Shown here in pieces: positions 36,121 through 47,853 of a stretch of 64,000 nt of DNA. The position numbers and the translations under genes were made by a program. The stretch is from Erythrophleum ivorense (Eukaryota > Streptophyta > Magnoliopsida > Fabales > Fabaceae). How positions within the stretch are numbered: the stretch's first letter is position 1; each line of letters opens with the position of its first letter. The stretch is from contig JAIUCV010000118.1 in NCBI GenBank assembly GCA_026724425.1, forward strand, positions 2,294,001-2,358,000, read 5' to 3'. The notes under the pieces were generated by a model. That model did not search any database. It saw only the letters and a list, made by a program, of their open reading frames with translations, and was not told the DNA's origin.

Positions 36121-38877
36121 TGTAATACCATAATGTATTAACCATGATTATCCATCACTTAAGCTTGATTCCATATGATTCCTAAAAAAAAAGGACCAAA
36201 ATCGTGGCATTTTAGTGTTTTAAGTCGGGGTTTAAATAGTCATACTTCGCCCTATAGGTCCCATGAATCCATCAATCACATTCTCTACTCAAACTCCATT
36301 TATATAACTCATACATAGCATAAAATAACCCATGAACCATGGATATGAAGCCAAAAACCAAAAAAAGTAATTTTTCAAATCACACCCAAAAGTTAGATTT
36401 TTGGCTCTAATTTTGGAAAGTCATAACTAACTCTAGAAAAATGGGAATCAAGCAAGCCATAGCTTTCTAGAAAGATCTAGATGTTAAATTTACACTAAAA
36501 ATAATTCCAAGCCACAATGTCAGTGTTTGTATCACGCTTGATATCAAAAAGAGACAAAGGTCTAGCTGTCCCTGCTGCTGATACAACTTATTGTCATGAA
36601 CTTCAAAAATTCATAACTAATTCCACAAAACTCCAATCTGGGAAAACTATACCAATTAATGAAGCTAAAGATGTTAACTAGAGGTAAAAAATAAGCTAGA
36701 TCATTTCAGTAGCCTCTGGGCCTTGAAAACTTATGGAACAATAATGAAGGTCAAATGACTTTCCTGATGCTGACACATAACTTCAGAAAGTCATTTCTCC
36801 CTCTACAGACCTCCAATTGAGGTGCTTCTAATTGGTATAGGTCATTTTGGATGTCTAGTTTATGTCCATAAAATTTCATGATAATCGAACATCGTTTACC
36901 CCATGAATGACACAGGTTTAATTTCGGACCCACAGTAACAGTGCACTAACCAAAACCATCAAAATTTCCTAACTTCAACAATTCACCAAATATTCCCTAA
37001 ACCTCCAAATATTACCTACTTTAGCTTCTCATGAATCTCTCAACAAGCTCTATATTCGTGCCAAATTTCATATCAAGAAGAGCTCATTTGGTCATATCTT
37101 GCTTGATAGGGCTCACAAATTTGACAATTTTGACACCATTTATGGTTCAAAATGGGACTAAATGACCTCTTACATGCTGTAGCTCCTCTTAGGCGAGTTT
37201 TAAAGCATAAACCTAGTATATAGGAAATGCCCAAGTGGTTCAAATCATCACACATCTCAAACTCATCATACTACGAGTAAAAATATACTACTACATACAA
37301 GCCACAAATGGGTCAAATCTCATATTTCCATTGCTTTGGCTCTATACATGATCTATACATAATTTATACATACATTTACACTTGTTCAAATATTTACATC
37401 TAAAAAATAATAGGTACATATTCATTTTGACACTTCTTTACATCAAAAGGAACAAAACAAGCTCTACAACTAGCTAAGCATGCTCAACTAGGCTCCTTGG
37501 CTTGCACTTTGGTCTCCTTGAGCTCCACCTAATATATTAAGATCGGAGAGGGAAGGGAGTGAGATTTATGGAATCTCAATAGCTCATGCACTCATTCAAG
37601 GAAGCAATTAAGGAATATAAATAAGTCAAAGCATGCAAATAGGCATCTAACCATTCACAATCATACAACACATGATTTACATGCTATGAAAACCATATCA
37701 ATGCCAAGAATGAGGGACTTTTGGTTCAGCCTCACCCTATTTTAGGAACTTTTGAATGGTCTCACCCTTAGTTTAGGGACTTTTGACTTGGCCTCACTCA
37801 TCCATGAGACTTTTGGCTTTGTCTCACCCTTTTTTAGGGACTTTTGGCTCTACCTCACAAATCACAAAGATCTTTTAGCACTACCTTACCTGAGCAATTT
37901 TCACAACCTAAAACATATACATATTGGTACCAATGTATCAAGGTAATAACATATGTCATGTCTCACAAAATAAGCACATACACAAGCATACAATGACTAT
38001 ATACATCCGAGAATGCAACAAGAAGGAGTGGAGAGCTACCTTACAAGCCAACATAAGCTTTCCCTTTCAATTTCTCTTCTCCCTTCTTGGCCTCACAATC
38101 ACAACTAGATGGAGTTGCTTCTCTTGAGCCTAGATACAACAAATAGCATGCAATTACTCTCTTATAACTTAAATAAACACTCATAAAGTTAAGGGATTCT
38201 TCATCATGACAAATCCTACAAAGTATATAAAAACCCCCTAGTTTTCTTTCTCTAGAATTTCACTAACTCTTTTTCTACTTCCTTTCCATTTCTCTACTTA
38301 TCACACTCTCATTCAAGGATTTCTTGCCATTCTAGGTCAAAACAGAGCTATCTTACTCAACCACCAATGGAAAGAAAACTTAGAAGGAGAAGAGTAAAGT
38401 CAAGAAGAACAAGCATGAAAATCTTTAAGGGTTCTTACCTTTCTTCCTTGGTTTCCTTCCTTCTCTCTTAGCTTTTCTTGGTTTCTCTCTCTCTCTCAAG
38501 CCTTTTTCTCTGTTTTGGACGAAGCTTAGGTCAATTAAACAAAAATTAGAGGATCTGGACTCTTTAAGAAGCAAAATTCTTTTTTTTATGCTTTTTTCAG
38601 ACTAACCCTCGCTATAATGGAAAATAACCCTTGCTACGGCGAGTATGTATTAGTCTCAGGCCCCTGTTCTCGCTACGGCGTGCGCTATTACAAGAAACTC
38701 CTTAATTTTTGTATGGGATGCCCAAATTTGCTATAGCTAGAAGCATTCTCACTATAGCGAATAGGCATATTTGTTATAGCTAAGTTATTTCTCGCTATAG
38801 CGAACAGGTACATTTGCTATAGCCGGGTTGTAGCTAGCAGACTTAAAAAAATTTCAAGACTTAGAAAAATTCAGCAA
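36121..38877 (-). mobile_element. Solo LTR (class B, 2757 bp) in unit 2
   Basis: Begins TGTAATACC and ends TTCAGCAA, the last bases having drifted from the usual ...CA. It is flanked by a perfect 5-bp duplication TCATT (36116-36120, 38878-38882); unit 1 has a single GTCATTGC there (about 9095). It is closely related to 59988-62731 and has both the GAGATTT-ATG-GAATCTC dyad (37561-37577) and a CG-rich palindrome cluster (38608-38840). Its open frames are not genes. Confidence 0.9.
38608..38840. repeat. Cluster of CTCGCTATAGCGAG-like palindromes, eroded
   Basis: Variants include CTCGCTATAGCGAA (about 38791), TTGCTACGGCGAG (about 38631), CTCGCTACGGCG (about 38669) and several TTGCTATAGCTA forms. 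Many CG pairs have become TG or CA, as expected from deamination of methylated C. It occupies the same place in the LTR as the clusters at 47083-47390 and 62431-62655. Confidence 0.75.
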
Positions 38878-38882
38878 TCATT

Positions 38883-40608
38883 GCTCCGTAATACATGTAG
38901 TCTCTAAAAAATTCTCCACACATTGCACTACATCATCATCTTCCCTGCTCATGGTGCCACATCATCACCTTCTTTACTAGATTCTAAGAAAATATCTCCA
39001 TTTCGCCATGAATCTTTTTGTAGGTTGTCTATAATATTTTATTTGGGCTGTGTTCTTTGAGTTCTTTATTATATTTTAATATTATTTGACCCTATGTGGG
39101 TTCATTTAAATTTTTAATCATATATTTTATTATTATTTATTTTCTTAATATTCTATTATTTTAAGGTTTAAATGACTGTTTTGCTCCTTGTGAAACTATA
39201 ACGGATAAGCACCTTTATTCGTTTTTTACTTATATCTCCTTTTTAATGCCACACTTTTAGATTCTGTCACTACCATCTGATAGATCTTTTTGCATTGAAT
39301 CTCCTGAGACAATTAACTCAAGCTTTAGGGTTTAGTTCATCTTCATATAAGCTCTTAATTGTTCGGAGCCATCTTTGATCTAACAATTTTAGAATTTTAT
39401 GAAACAAATTTTATAATTTTCTGCATATTATTTTCTAACTCTTGAAATATATATATATATATATATATAAATCATGCCAATTCTTAATTGTTTATTCTTC
39501 CAAAAAAATTATCAAAATTCATCTATGTGACAAATGACAATTTAGCCCCTAGATCCCCTAAAATCTCAAAAATTCTATAGGTCCTATTCATCTCACATTT
39601 TGCATATATGAAGCCATTTAGCTCAAATTCATTTTATTAATGGTTAATACATTTATTTTATAAAATACTAAATAATTAAAAAATCTTAATTTTTAGGGAT
39701 GCTACATTCTAGTTATTCGGTGATGTTTGTTCTAAAAAAGTACTTATATTCATCTAATATTAAATAAGAGGTAGATGTTAAACGATGATATCTAATCAAT
39801 TAACACGTAGTTTTGGCCTAGTTTTCAAATACTCGATATCCGTTAATGCCAATGTGGAGATAAGATATCTAATATCTAATATCTAATATTTAATATTTGT
39901 ATATTATATAATAATTAGACTAATTGTATATAAAATTTTTATTATGTATACTACAAATTGCATTTATTATCTATTTATTTATTAGATTAATATTTTTATG
40001 TGTTGTTTAAAATAATTAATAATTACATACTTATAAACATAAGTATTTGACATTTTAAATATCTTTTATTTGTGTTTGATAAATTTGGGGTATTTCAAAA
40101 TACTTGATGAATTTCTGATATAGAATATTTTAAATGAAAATATTAAAAAGAAAAATTTTATCATATTTGAATAGAATTCAAATATTAAATATATTTTTTA
40201 AATTTTAATTCAAATATCTAAATCTTGAATAACTACCCATTGATTGTCATTCCTTTAGCTTTTTTTTTTGAAGCTATGCTTAGTATGAAGGAATAATTGT
40301 TTGCGAATGACCTTTGATAAAATAAAATCTTGTAACTTATAATCATATTTTGTATAAGATAAAAAGGGATGAAAATGTCCTTTCAATTCTTATGTTTGGT
40401 TAGATATTAATAATACAGAAAAAAAGTTGAACAAATGGCTATAATATCTCTAAAGCCAAAAAGTGATAAAATAATTCTATTATTTTTATAATTTGTAGAA
40501 AATACTTTTAACTCTTAACAAAAAATATTAAAATTTTTATTTTTATTTTTTTAATCTATAGGAGATATTTTTTGAATGACAATAATAAAAATAATAATAC
40601 GCATCTAA
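38883..40608. other. AT-rich intergenic region upstream of the unit 2 gene
   Basis: No gene seen. 39083-40045 is absent from unit 1; the break points share ATTTGAC, so a deletion in unit 1 by microhomology is the simplest reading. An (AT)n run is at 39449-39470. The rest matches 9120-9860. Confidence 0.55.
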
Positions 40609-40671
40609 ACTAGAATAAATTAAATAATTAAAAATTAGATAATAATTTTTAATTATTTAATTTATTCTAGT
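40609..40671. repeat. Perfect 28-bp inverted repeat (hairpin) upstream of the unit 2 gene
   Basis: Arms 40609-40636 and 40644-40671 are exact reverse complements around the 7-bp loop AGATAAT. The right arm resembles the unit 1 sequence at 10432-10447 and lies next to the conserved TTTATCAG, whereas the left arm has no counterpart in unit 1. So the left arm looks like a new inverted copy, made as ~560 bp were lost. It sits about 290 bp before the TATA box. Confidence 0.9.
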
Positions 40672-40959
40672 TTTTATCAGAAGTAGAAATCCTAAACGTA
40701 ATCAACCTCTTCAATTATCTATATACCACACCCTCTATCCAAAAAGACTTGGCATTCCCTTCCTAGCACAAATTTTTAATTGGATTTAATCAAATCAAGT
40801 TAAAAAAAGAAACTATATATATATATATATATATGAATAGAAGTTGCGGCTTGTAGATAAGTATCTCATAAATTATAATAAATAATTGATAGCATGGAGT
40901 TTGTATTCCAGAGAAAGTAAAACTCCTAATTAAACACCCTCTTCCTCATTAACTTTAGC

Positions 40960-40966
40960 TATAAAA
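40960..40966 (+). promoter_or_regulatory. TATA box of the unit 2 lipid-transfer-like gene
   Basis: TATAAAA, 69 bp before the lost start (now CTG at 41035) and 87 bp before the next in-frame ATG at 41053. The proximal promoter is almost identical to that of unit 1. Confidence 0.7.
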
Positions 40967-41052
40967 TGCACTCCTCACTACCACATTCTCAACGAAATTA
41001 AGAGACTATCTTCGACCTCGTTTCTCGTTTTCCGCTGGCTTCTTCATCATCA

Positions 41053-41508
41053 ATGAAGACTTGTCTTGTGCTGCTTTTTTTGTTGGTGGCAGCAACCGCG
41101 GCCTTTGCTGCCCCCGGGGCCACCAGCTCTCCTCCATCACCGGTTAAATGCATTCACCATCATGCAAAGCTCACTACCTGTGCACATTACTTGGAAGGTG
41201 ACGTTAGGTTTCCTAAACCGACCGAAGCTTGTTGCCAGAACTACAACGAGATCTTTCGCAGCGGAACTCCAACGTGTTTGTGCCGTTACCTCCACCCAGA
41301 GAAGCTCAGAACCTGGTTCAGCGTCACCAAGTTGATATCTCTTCATGATGTTTGTCAAAGCTCAAGCTTCACCACTATCACTACCGTCCCTCTTTATGAT
41401 CTTTGTGTGGGGCTTCAAGATCCGCAAGAACAGTTTGACGGGATCCTACAAGTTGTAAACAAGGATCATCCCAAGAATCCTTTCATGCCCCAGGCTCATC
41501 ATATATAG
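41053..41508 (+). CDS. Secreted 8-cysteine lipid-transfer-like protein, unit 2 copy with lost upstream start
   Basis: Second intact copy. The ATG used in unit 1 is CTG here (41035-41037), so translation most likely starts at the next in-frame ATG, 41053, giving 151 residues; initiation at the CTG, which keeps G at +4, would restore the longer form. The shorter N-terminus (MKTCLVLLFLLVAATAAFAA) is still a good signal peptide. All eight cysteines and their spacings are kept. Against unit 1 there are six residue changes (W to L and V to A in the signal peptide; K to E before CC; M to I; S to F; P to Q near the end) and three silent ones. Promoter and poly(A) signal are conserved. The gene is probably functional, but the share of replacement changes hints at weak constraint or divergence. 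Confidence 0.87.
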   Translation: MKTCLVLLFLLVAATAAFAAPGATSSPPSPVKCIHHHAKLTTCAHYLEGDVRFPKPTEACCQNYNEIFRSGTPTCLCRYLHPEKLRTWFSVTKLISLHDVCQSSSFTTITTVPLYDLCVGLQDPQEQFDGILQVVNKDHPKNPFMPQAHHI

Positions 41509-41637
41509 TTCATTTAGTTTTAATTAATTAGGGATGAATTCCTTAGAACTAATGATGATGCATGTATGATTTTAAAGTTCCTATTCTTTTATTCTTTCAA
41601 CTATTCTTTAGCGTCTGTACTTTATTATTATTTTATC

Positions 41638-41643
41638 AATAAA
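41638..41643 (+). terminator. Poly(A) signal AATAAA of the unit 2 gene
   Basis: Same context as in unit 1, 130 bp after the stop and about 50 bp before the plastid insertion, so the insertion does not disturb the gene's 3' end. Confidence 0.7.
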
Positions 41644-41693
41644 AGTACGTTGGTTTTTTTTTTGAAGTTAACCTTGTCATACAATTTAATTTT

Positions 41694-41882
<189 letters not shown>

Positions 41883-43143
41883 AATATTAATTTCATGAGG
41901 ATCTTCTTCGTTCTTTTCTTGCATTGATCAGGTGGTTTTCGTATTATTTCAGAATATTAAAGTAAACAAAAGAATTTTGATTATCTTTGTCAAGAATTTT
42001 TATTGAGTTAGTCTCACTTAATGCTCATGTCTTGCATGAAAGTATATGAGTGGACTTTTCTTTGAATTTTTCTTGATTTGTTTCTTTTTCTTTTAAATTT
42101 TGTTCTTTCAGCTGTTATAGTTAAATTAAAGATTTAAATACAAAAGCCAGGCAGATCATTAATTAACTCACTCGCATTCACATGACTCATAATAAATGCC
42201 TGTTCTTTGATTATAATGTATTTGCGGCTTCTCTCCCCCTTTTTGTTACGGAAGTACTCATTCCACAATTGACGAATATGAAATCTATGTAATTGGGTTC
42301 TGTGGGGTAGCTACGTTTTTTATTGTTTATGTTTTAAAATTATTTTTAATTATATTCTTTCATAGAAAAAGTAAGAGAGAGAGGGATGAAGAGAAAAAAA
42401 AATATAAGAAAAAACAGGATAGGGGTAAGTCTAAGAAGAAATAGAGAAAGGGCCATTTGTTTGTCAACATATAGTTGTTATGAAATCTTTCAGTCATAGA
42501 ATCAAAATGACGATGAGTTGTATGAAATATATATATATATATATATATTGAATTTAAAATGCCCATTTAATTAAGATATATTACATATTACATTATATGT
42601 TTCATATAGTTATCACTATTTCAAATAAATTATATAAATAGGGTAATAAGTTTATATTAAAATTTAAGTAAATATATTTATTAAAAAGAAACTGATAAAT
42701 AATTATGTAATCAAATACTAATCATTTAGTGAAATTAAAGTTAATTTGATATATCTTACTAAACAATAAATAAGCTTTAGCAAAATTTACATGGAAAAAA
42801 TATTTTAATTAAAAATTTTAAAAATATATTACATAAGTTAAATTTACCAATAAAAAGTTTTATAAAATTTTGCTACAAGAATATACTTACTTAATTTAGC
42901 CTAACTATATGAAATTAAGGGAATTAAAAAATATATATTTTAAAAATTTTGGAGGAGAAATTTAAAATTTTTTTAAAAATAATATTATATATATACACAT
43001 AATACAAATGAAAATTTTTTTAGGGGGTGACAGCCCTTAAATTGATTAACTTGGGTCCATCCTATATATACATAATATATATATATATATATATATAGTG
43101 TTAATGCATGGATAGACTTGTGGCTTTTCATGTCTACACTTTT
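41883..43143. other. AT-rich 3' flank of the unit 2 gene
   Basis: Matches 11475-13209. Bases 42149-42400 are missing from unit 1 but resemble the flank of the gene fragment at 30630-30900, so they are ancestral and were deleted in unit 1. About 650 bp of unit 1 (12300-12990) are absent here. (AT)n runs are at 42528-42549 and 43077-43096. No gene seen. Confidence 0.6.
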
Positions 43144-44568
43144 TGTAACACCAAATTGAAAATTTAAAAGTACTTAGGTTAAAAAATGATTGGAAGGATG
43201 TAATGGGAGGCTTGGATCTTGAAATTGATTACAATGTGTAATTACATTTTGGTAGTTTTGGTAAAGTGCATAGATGATTACAAAAGTCATAAGCTTATAA
43301 AAGTTTGTTAACACTTTAGTATCGAGAAATGTGGGTAAATTTCAACATATGACAATTAGAGATCATCAACGTAATAAAATCATGTTAAATTGTATTATAG
43401 GGGATTTTGAGGACATTTTCACAATTGCTGAAGAAAGGGAAGATAGGGTAGGAAATATTGTGGCTTTACCTTTGTACAGTAAGTAGTTAATGCTAACTAT
43501 GCTTGTTTTTATACTTTGCTTTGTTTCCTTTATTTTAAACAATTTTTTTATTATCACTCTTGTATCTTGGGACAAGCTTCTTGAGTATATTGTTTTAGGA
43601 CATGATTTCATTGCAGAATTTTGATTATGGAAATCCTTATTTCAGTTATAGAATAACTTATTTGCAAGTATTGATAGATGTCCATTTTACATTTACAAAA
43701 TGTTGATTTAAGGAAATATATATATATAGATATATTTCTCCTTTTGGAATGTTTTAAATTCAAATCTTATTATAATAATTTTGGAAGCTACCTAATTCAA
43801 AATCATGTAGCTAATAGCAATAACTATAAGTCATGATACACTATGAAGTGACATGAATACAATACAATGTAATATGGCATCATAATTTGTTTTTGCTTTG
43901 ATGTGTATAGATGGTATGATCCACTTGTGCTTTGGTGTGTATGAATGGTATAATCAAGTTGTGCTTTAGAGTGTATAGATGGTATGATTCAACTATGTCA
44001 CGAAGCATGGGTGGTACTGTTTATTGTGTTTGGGAAGGTATTGAATTTGAGGGAATTATGTTGAATTTTGTGCTCTTACATGATTTGACATATGGTGAGC
44101 CTTAGGCTCCCTCCTAACTTGGTTCTAATAGGTACTTTACTTATTTTAACAAGTGAAGTAACAATTATTTGATCCTCTTATGTGTATAATTGGTTTTGGA
44201 TTATTGATTTAATTGTAAATGATAATTTTGTACTTGTCTTTGATGAATTTTATATTCAAACATATGAAGAAAAGACATGAATCTCTTTCTGTTTATTTGC
44301 ATATTGTTGTAATCTAATTTTTGAAAATCGTTGTTGTCATTAGCTTGCCTCTTCCTGATGTAATTAGTATTATTTGCTCATTGAATATCATCACTCACCC
44401 TTCTTAACACTTTTACATGTGTCATGTAGTGGCACCAATTGTGAAGTAGGAGCGTGGGTGGCTTGGCAGTCATTTGGTATGTCCTGCACTTATTCGTAGG
44501 TTACGTTTCTTTTTAAAATTGTACTTTGAATGTTGTAATCTAGTATAACTCTACAAATCCATGGATAG

Positions 44569-47502
44569 TGTGACACCTTGACCTCTAGCTCATACCCAAC
44601 GTGCCCTCTGGCCCATATGGCAATGCGGAACTCATAAGGGAGACACTTTCTCTACCTTATGCTTACTCTCTCTATGGCACTATGTGTGGGTAGAGCTCCA
44701 CTTAGAAGTAATGTGGACCGATTGAGCTCTCTCTATGCTCCCTCATGCTCAATTACACTATTGAGACTTATTTCAATCCCAACTATATGCTTCAAACTCA
44801 TGGAAAGCAAAAAGGGATTGGAGACATGCATTTTCGCTATGGGCAGATTTTGCTTCATTTCTGGGCTAACTTTGGAAATTCATAACTAAATGCAGAAAAA
44901 TCGTATCTGCATGATCTGGGTCATTCTAGAAAGTTTGAGACGTCTAATTCATGCTAAAAATACTTAAAAGTCTCAATCTCTCACTCATTCTGCGTTTGAC
45001 ATCGAAATAGTTCACTGGTCAGAGGGGGCTTCTTTACTGTCACAGTTTACTGATATGGACTTTGAAAATGTCTAACTAATTCCACAAAAATCCCATGCTC
45101 ATAAACTCTATCTCTATGGAAAGATGTGGATGTTAGCTAGAGGATAAAAATATCTCCAGATCAGTTCACCTAGCCAATTTCCCGGAAACCGATGAAACAG
45201 TACCTCGGGTCTGGTTGGGTGTCTGATTCTGGGCAGGAACTTCGAAATTGCATAACTCACTCTCTAGACCTCTAAATGAGGTGCTTCCAGTTCCTACAAG
45301 TCACTGTGACCATCTAGTTTCTGTGTATAAAATTTCGTAGCCATTGGACTACGTTTGCCCCTCGGATGACATGATTTCAAAACTGACCAAATGAACAGTG
45401 ATTTTCTGAAATCCGAATTTCTGATGTCAACTTTGGATGCTCATAGAAAATGCTATAGACCTCTAAATGACATGAACTCTAGCTTCCCAGAAAGCTCTAA
45501 ACATACTCTAGTTCCATGTCAAATCTCATGGCTAGAAGAGGTCATATGGCTATTCCATGACATCATGTGCAAAAGGCCCTTTCTTGGTCAAAAGTGTGGC
45601 TAATGGGGTCCAATCTTAAGTTTTCTACTTCTATGACTCTTTGAGCACATGAGAGAGCATCTTTAGGAGCTATCAATCATGCCTCAAGTGTCTCATAACT
45701 TAGATTGGGGAAACTCACTACCCCATGCCCACTTATGCACCCATATATACTAGGCTATCATGAGCATTTCATATCAAAATCTACTTTCTCATTCATCATA
45801 ACCCTCATTCTCATACATACATCATTCATACATGGTCTTACAACATTTATAAATGTTACATCGCATACAACATTTACATCTCATAGCTCATGTACAATGT
45901 ATTACAAAACTTTACATTCTTCTTCATCTTTATCCCTAACCTCATGTTTGTTGGTGGTTGCTCCCATCCCTAATCTCACTTGGGCCACCTGGCACGGTTG
46001 GATGGTGGAGAGGGAGGGTGAGATTCAGAGAATCTCAGTAGTTCAATTCTCATTCAAACATACATATATTGCATGCAACAAGTCTCCTTATGTATGTATG
46101 GCATGTTAGCATATAAAACATGATGGAAAACATTTAAAACATGTGAAATGGCCATGGGTAACATTCAAGAGTTCGTTGAGTACTTGGATCGGCCTCACCC
46201 CTTCCCTTATGGCTTTTGGATTTGCCTTCCCATACTTTAGAGGTACTTAGACTCACCCTTACTCTTTGGGAGTCAACCTCACTTTTGGGAGACATGGCTC
46301 AACCAACTTAGGGCTTCGGCTCATCCTCACCTCGGCTATAGGGTTATTGGCTTTTCCATTTCCTCAAGCAAACCAATCAAGCATTTAAAACATCATCTCA
46401 ATCATATCATATAATCATGCTAACACACTTCTCATAGCTCATATCATTCATACACACAAGCAAGACAATGTAAACACACAATTATGCATGAGAGAAAGTG
46501 GAGAGAACTACCTTTGCTAGCTATTCTCAATTTGCTCTGACACTTGACTCCTCCCTTGTTGGTTTTCACAACAACTTCTAGATGGGAGAGTTCCTCTTGA
46601 GCCTAACCACACAAAAGCATGGAATTAATACTTTACTACTCAATTCTTAAGCTAGGGATCACTTCTAAGCAGCTCTACTGAGCTTCTCACTCTAGGTTTC
46701 TTCCTCACTCTAGGGTCCATGAACTATCCCTCTCTTTCTCAACTCATAAGAAAGGGGAAAAGCAAGAAAGAGAAGACTATCTACTTCTAATCTCTCTCAA
46801 GAATGGTTTCCCACTCTATCTCCTCTGAACCAGACTCAACCCTAACCATTTTCTACCATTTAAACCGTGAAAAGGAGGGAAAAAGGGGAGAAGGCAACTT
46901 ACTAAGAGGGAGCCATGAAAACTCTCACCTTTCTTGTGCTTTCCTCTTCTCTTCAGCTTCTCTCTCTCTCCTCCGCCCTTTGCTCTCTCCTAAGACCAGT
47001 TTGAGTCAGTTAGAAGAAGAAAGAAGAGATTTGGAAGCTTTTAAAAAGTCAAATTCTCTTTTTCTCGCTTTTCTGGACCGCTCTCGCTATAGCGAGTTAG
47101 TGCCCTCGCTACGGCGAGCTCGTGTCTGTTCCAGACCTCTGCCTTCGCTATGGCGTCGCTACGGCGAGCAACTCCCTGGTCTTTGTATGGGGTGCTGCAC
47201 TCGCTATAGCTAAGAACAATTTCGCTACGGCGAGCAACTCTAGTCTATGGAATGCCGCACTCGCTATAGCTTCGCTACGGCGAGCAACTCACTGGTTTTT
47301 GTATGGAGTGTTGCACTCGCTATAGCTAGAAACACATTCGCTATGGCGAGCAAGCACTCTCGCTATGGCGATTCCATTTCTCGCTGTGGCGAGAAGACTT
47401 AGAAAATTCTCAGCTCTTCGAAAATTTTCCAGCTTCTCTTTTCCTCTCCTTTTCTCATTTCTTTTCTATTTTCTTTTTCTTTTCTTTTCCTTGGCTGTTA
47501 CA
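44569..47502 (-). mobile_element. Solo LTR (class B, 2934 bp) in unit 2
   Basis: Begins TGTGACACC and ends GCTGTTACA, flanked by a perfect 5-bp duplication GATAG (44564-44568, 47503-47507). Unit 1 has the single empty site ATGGATAGGATCCC (about 14630), so the ends are certain. It has the GAGATTC-AGA-GAATCTC dyad (46020-46036) and the best-preserved CG-rich palindrome cluster (47083-47390). The longer open frames inside (45705-46109, 46803-47213) have no protein features and stop at repeat borders; they are not genes. Confidence 0.93.
47083..47390. repeat. Cluster of the palindrome CTCGCTATAGCGAG and variants, partly tandem
   Basis: Starts with the perfect 14-bp palindrome CTCGCTATAGCGAG (47083-47096), followed by about ten variants such as CTCGCTACGGCGAG (47105-47118), TCGCTACGGCGAG (47156-47168) and CTCGCTATAGCTA (47200-47212). 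From about 47156 to 47337 a larger unit (CGCTACGGCGAGCAACTC ... TTTGTATGG ... TGCACTCGCTATAGC) is repeated three times at 50-66 bp spacing. In AT-rich surroundings this is a striking CpG-rich island. Confidence 0.88.
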
Positions 47503-47853
47503 GATAGGATCCCTCATCTTAGTGTATGTTAGGTTAGAAATTATAATTTCAGAGTAGAGCTCTCTTTGTTGTATTATTAAGTGTTTGGACTATTGTAGAA
47601 ATTTAGAATATCATATTTTTAATAGATATTTCACTAAAATTTCTACAAAAATTTAGTTGAATCGGCAATGTAATGGAAGTTTTGGAAATTTTAGAACTGG
47701 CATTTGAATAAAATTCAAATATTGATTGAGTCTACTTTATATAAAGTCTAATAATATGAGAAAGCTTACATCTAATAATTTATCAGCTTATAGAGGAAAG
47801 CTCCTATTCATATTTCATGCTAGTTGCACCATCAATTTTAGGTGCAATAAAGT

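Larger units (their letters stand above)
43144..47850 (+). mobile_element. 5' LTR of the old retrotransposon, unit 2, interrupted by a solo LTR
   Basis: Starts TGTAACACC and matches 13210-14975. It is split by the solo LTR at 44569-47502 and ends just before the primer-binding site at 47854. Shared with unit 1, so older than the tandem duplication. Confidence 0.7.

Noticed and set aside
38608..38840. Palindrome cluster as a CRISPR array
   Set aside because: Plant nuclear DNA, no uniform repeat-spacer pattern, motifs vary and are embedded in an LTR.
45705..46109. 134-codon open frame inside the same LTR
   Set aside because: Not conserved in related LTRs; composition follows the repeat, no motif.
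46803..47213. 136-codon open frame inside the solo LTR
   Set aside because: It runs through the palindrome cluster and pyrimidine-rich LTR text, has no domain or signal, and is not open in the related LTRs at 36121 and 59988.
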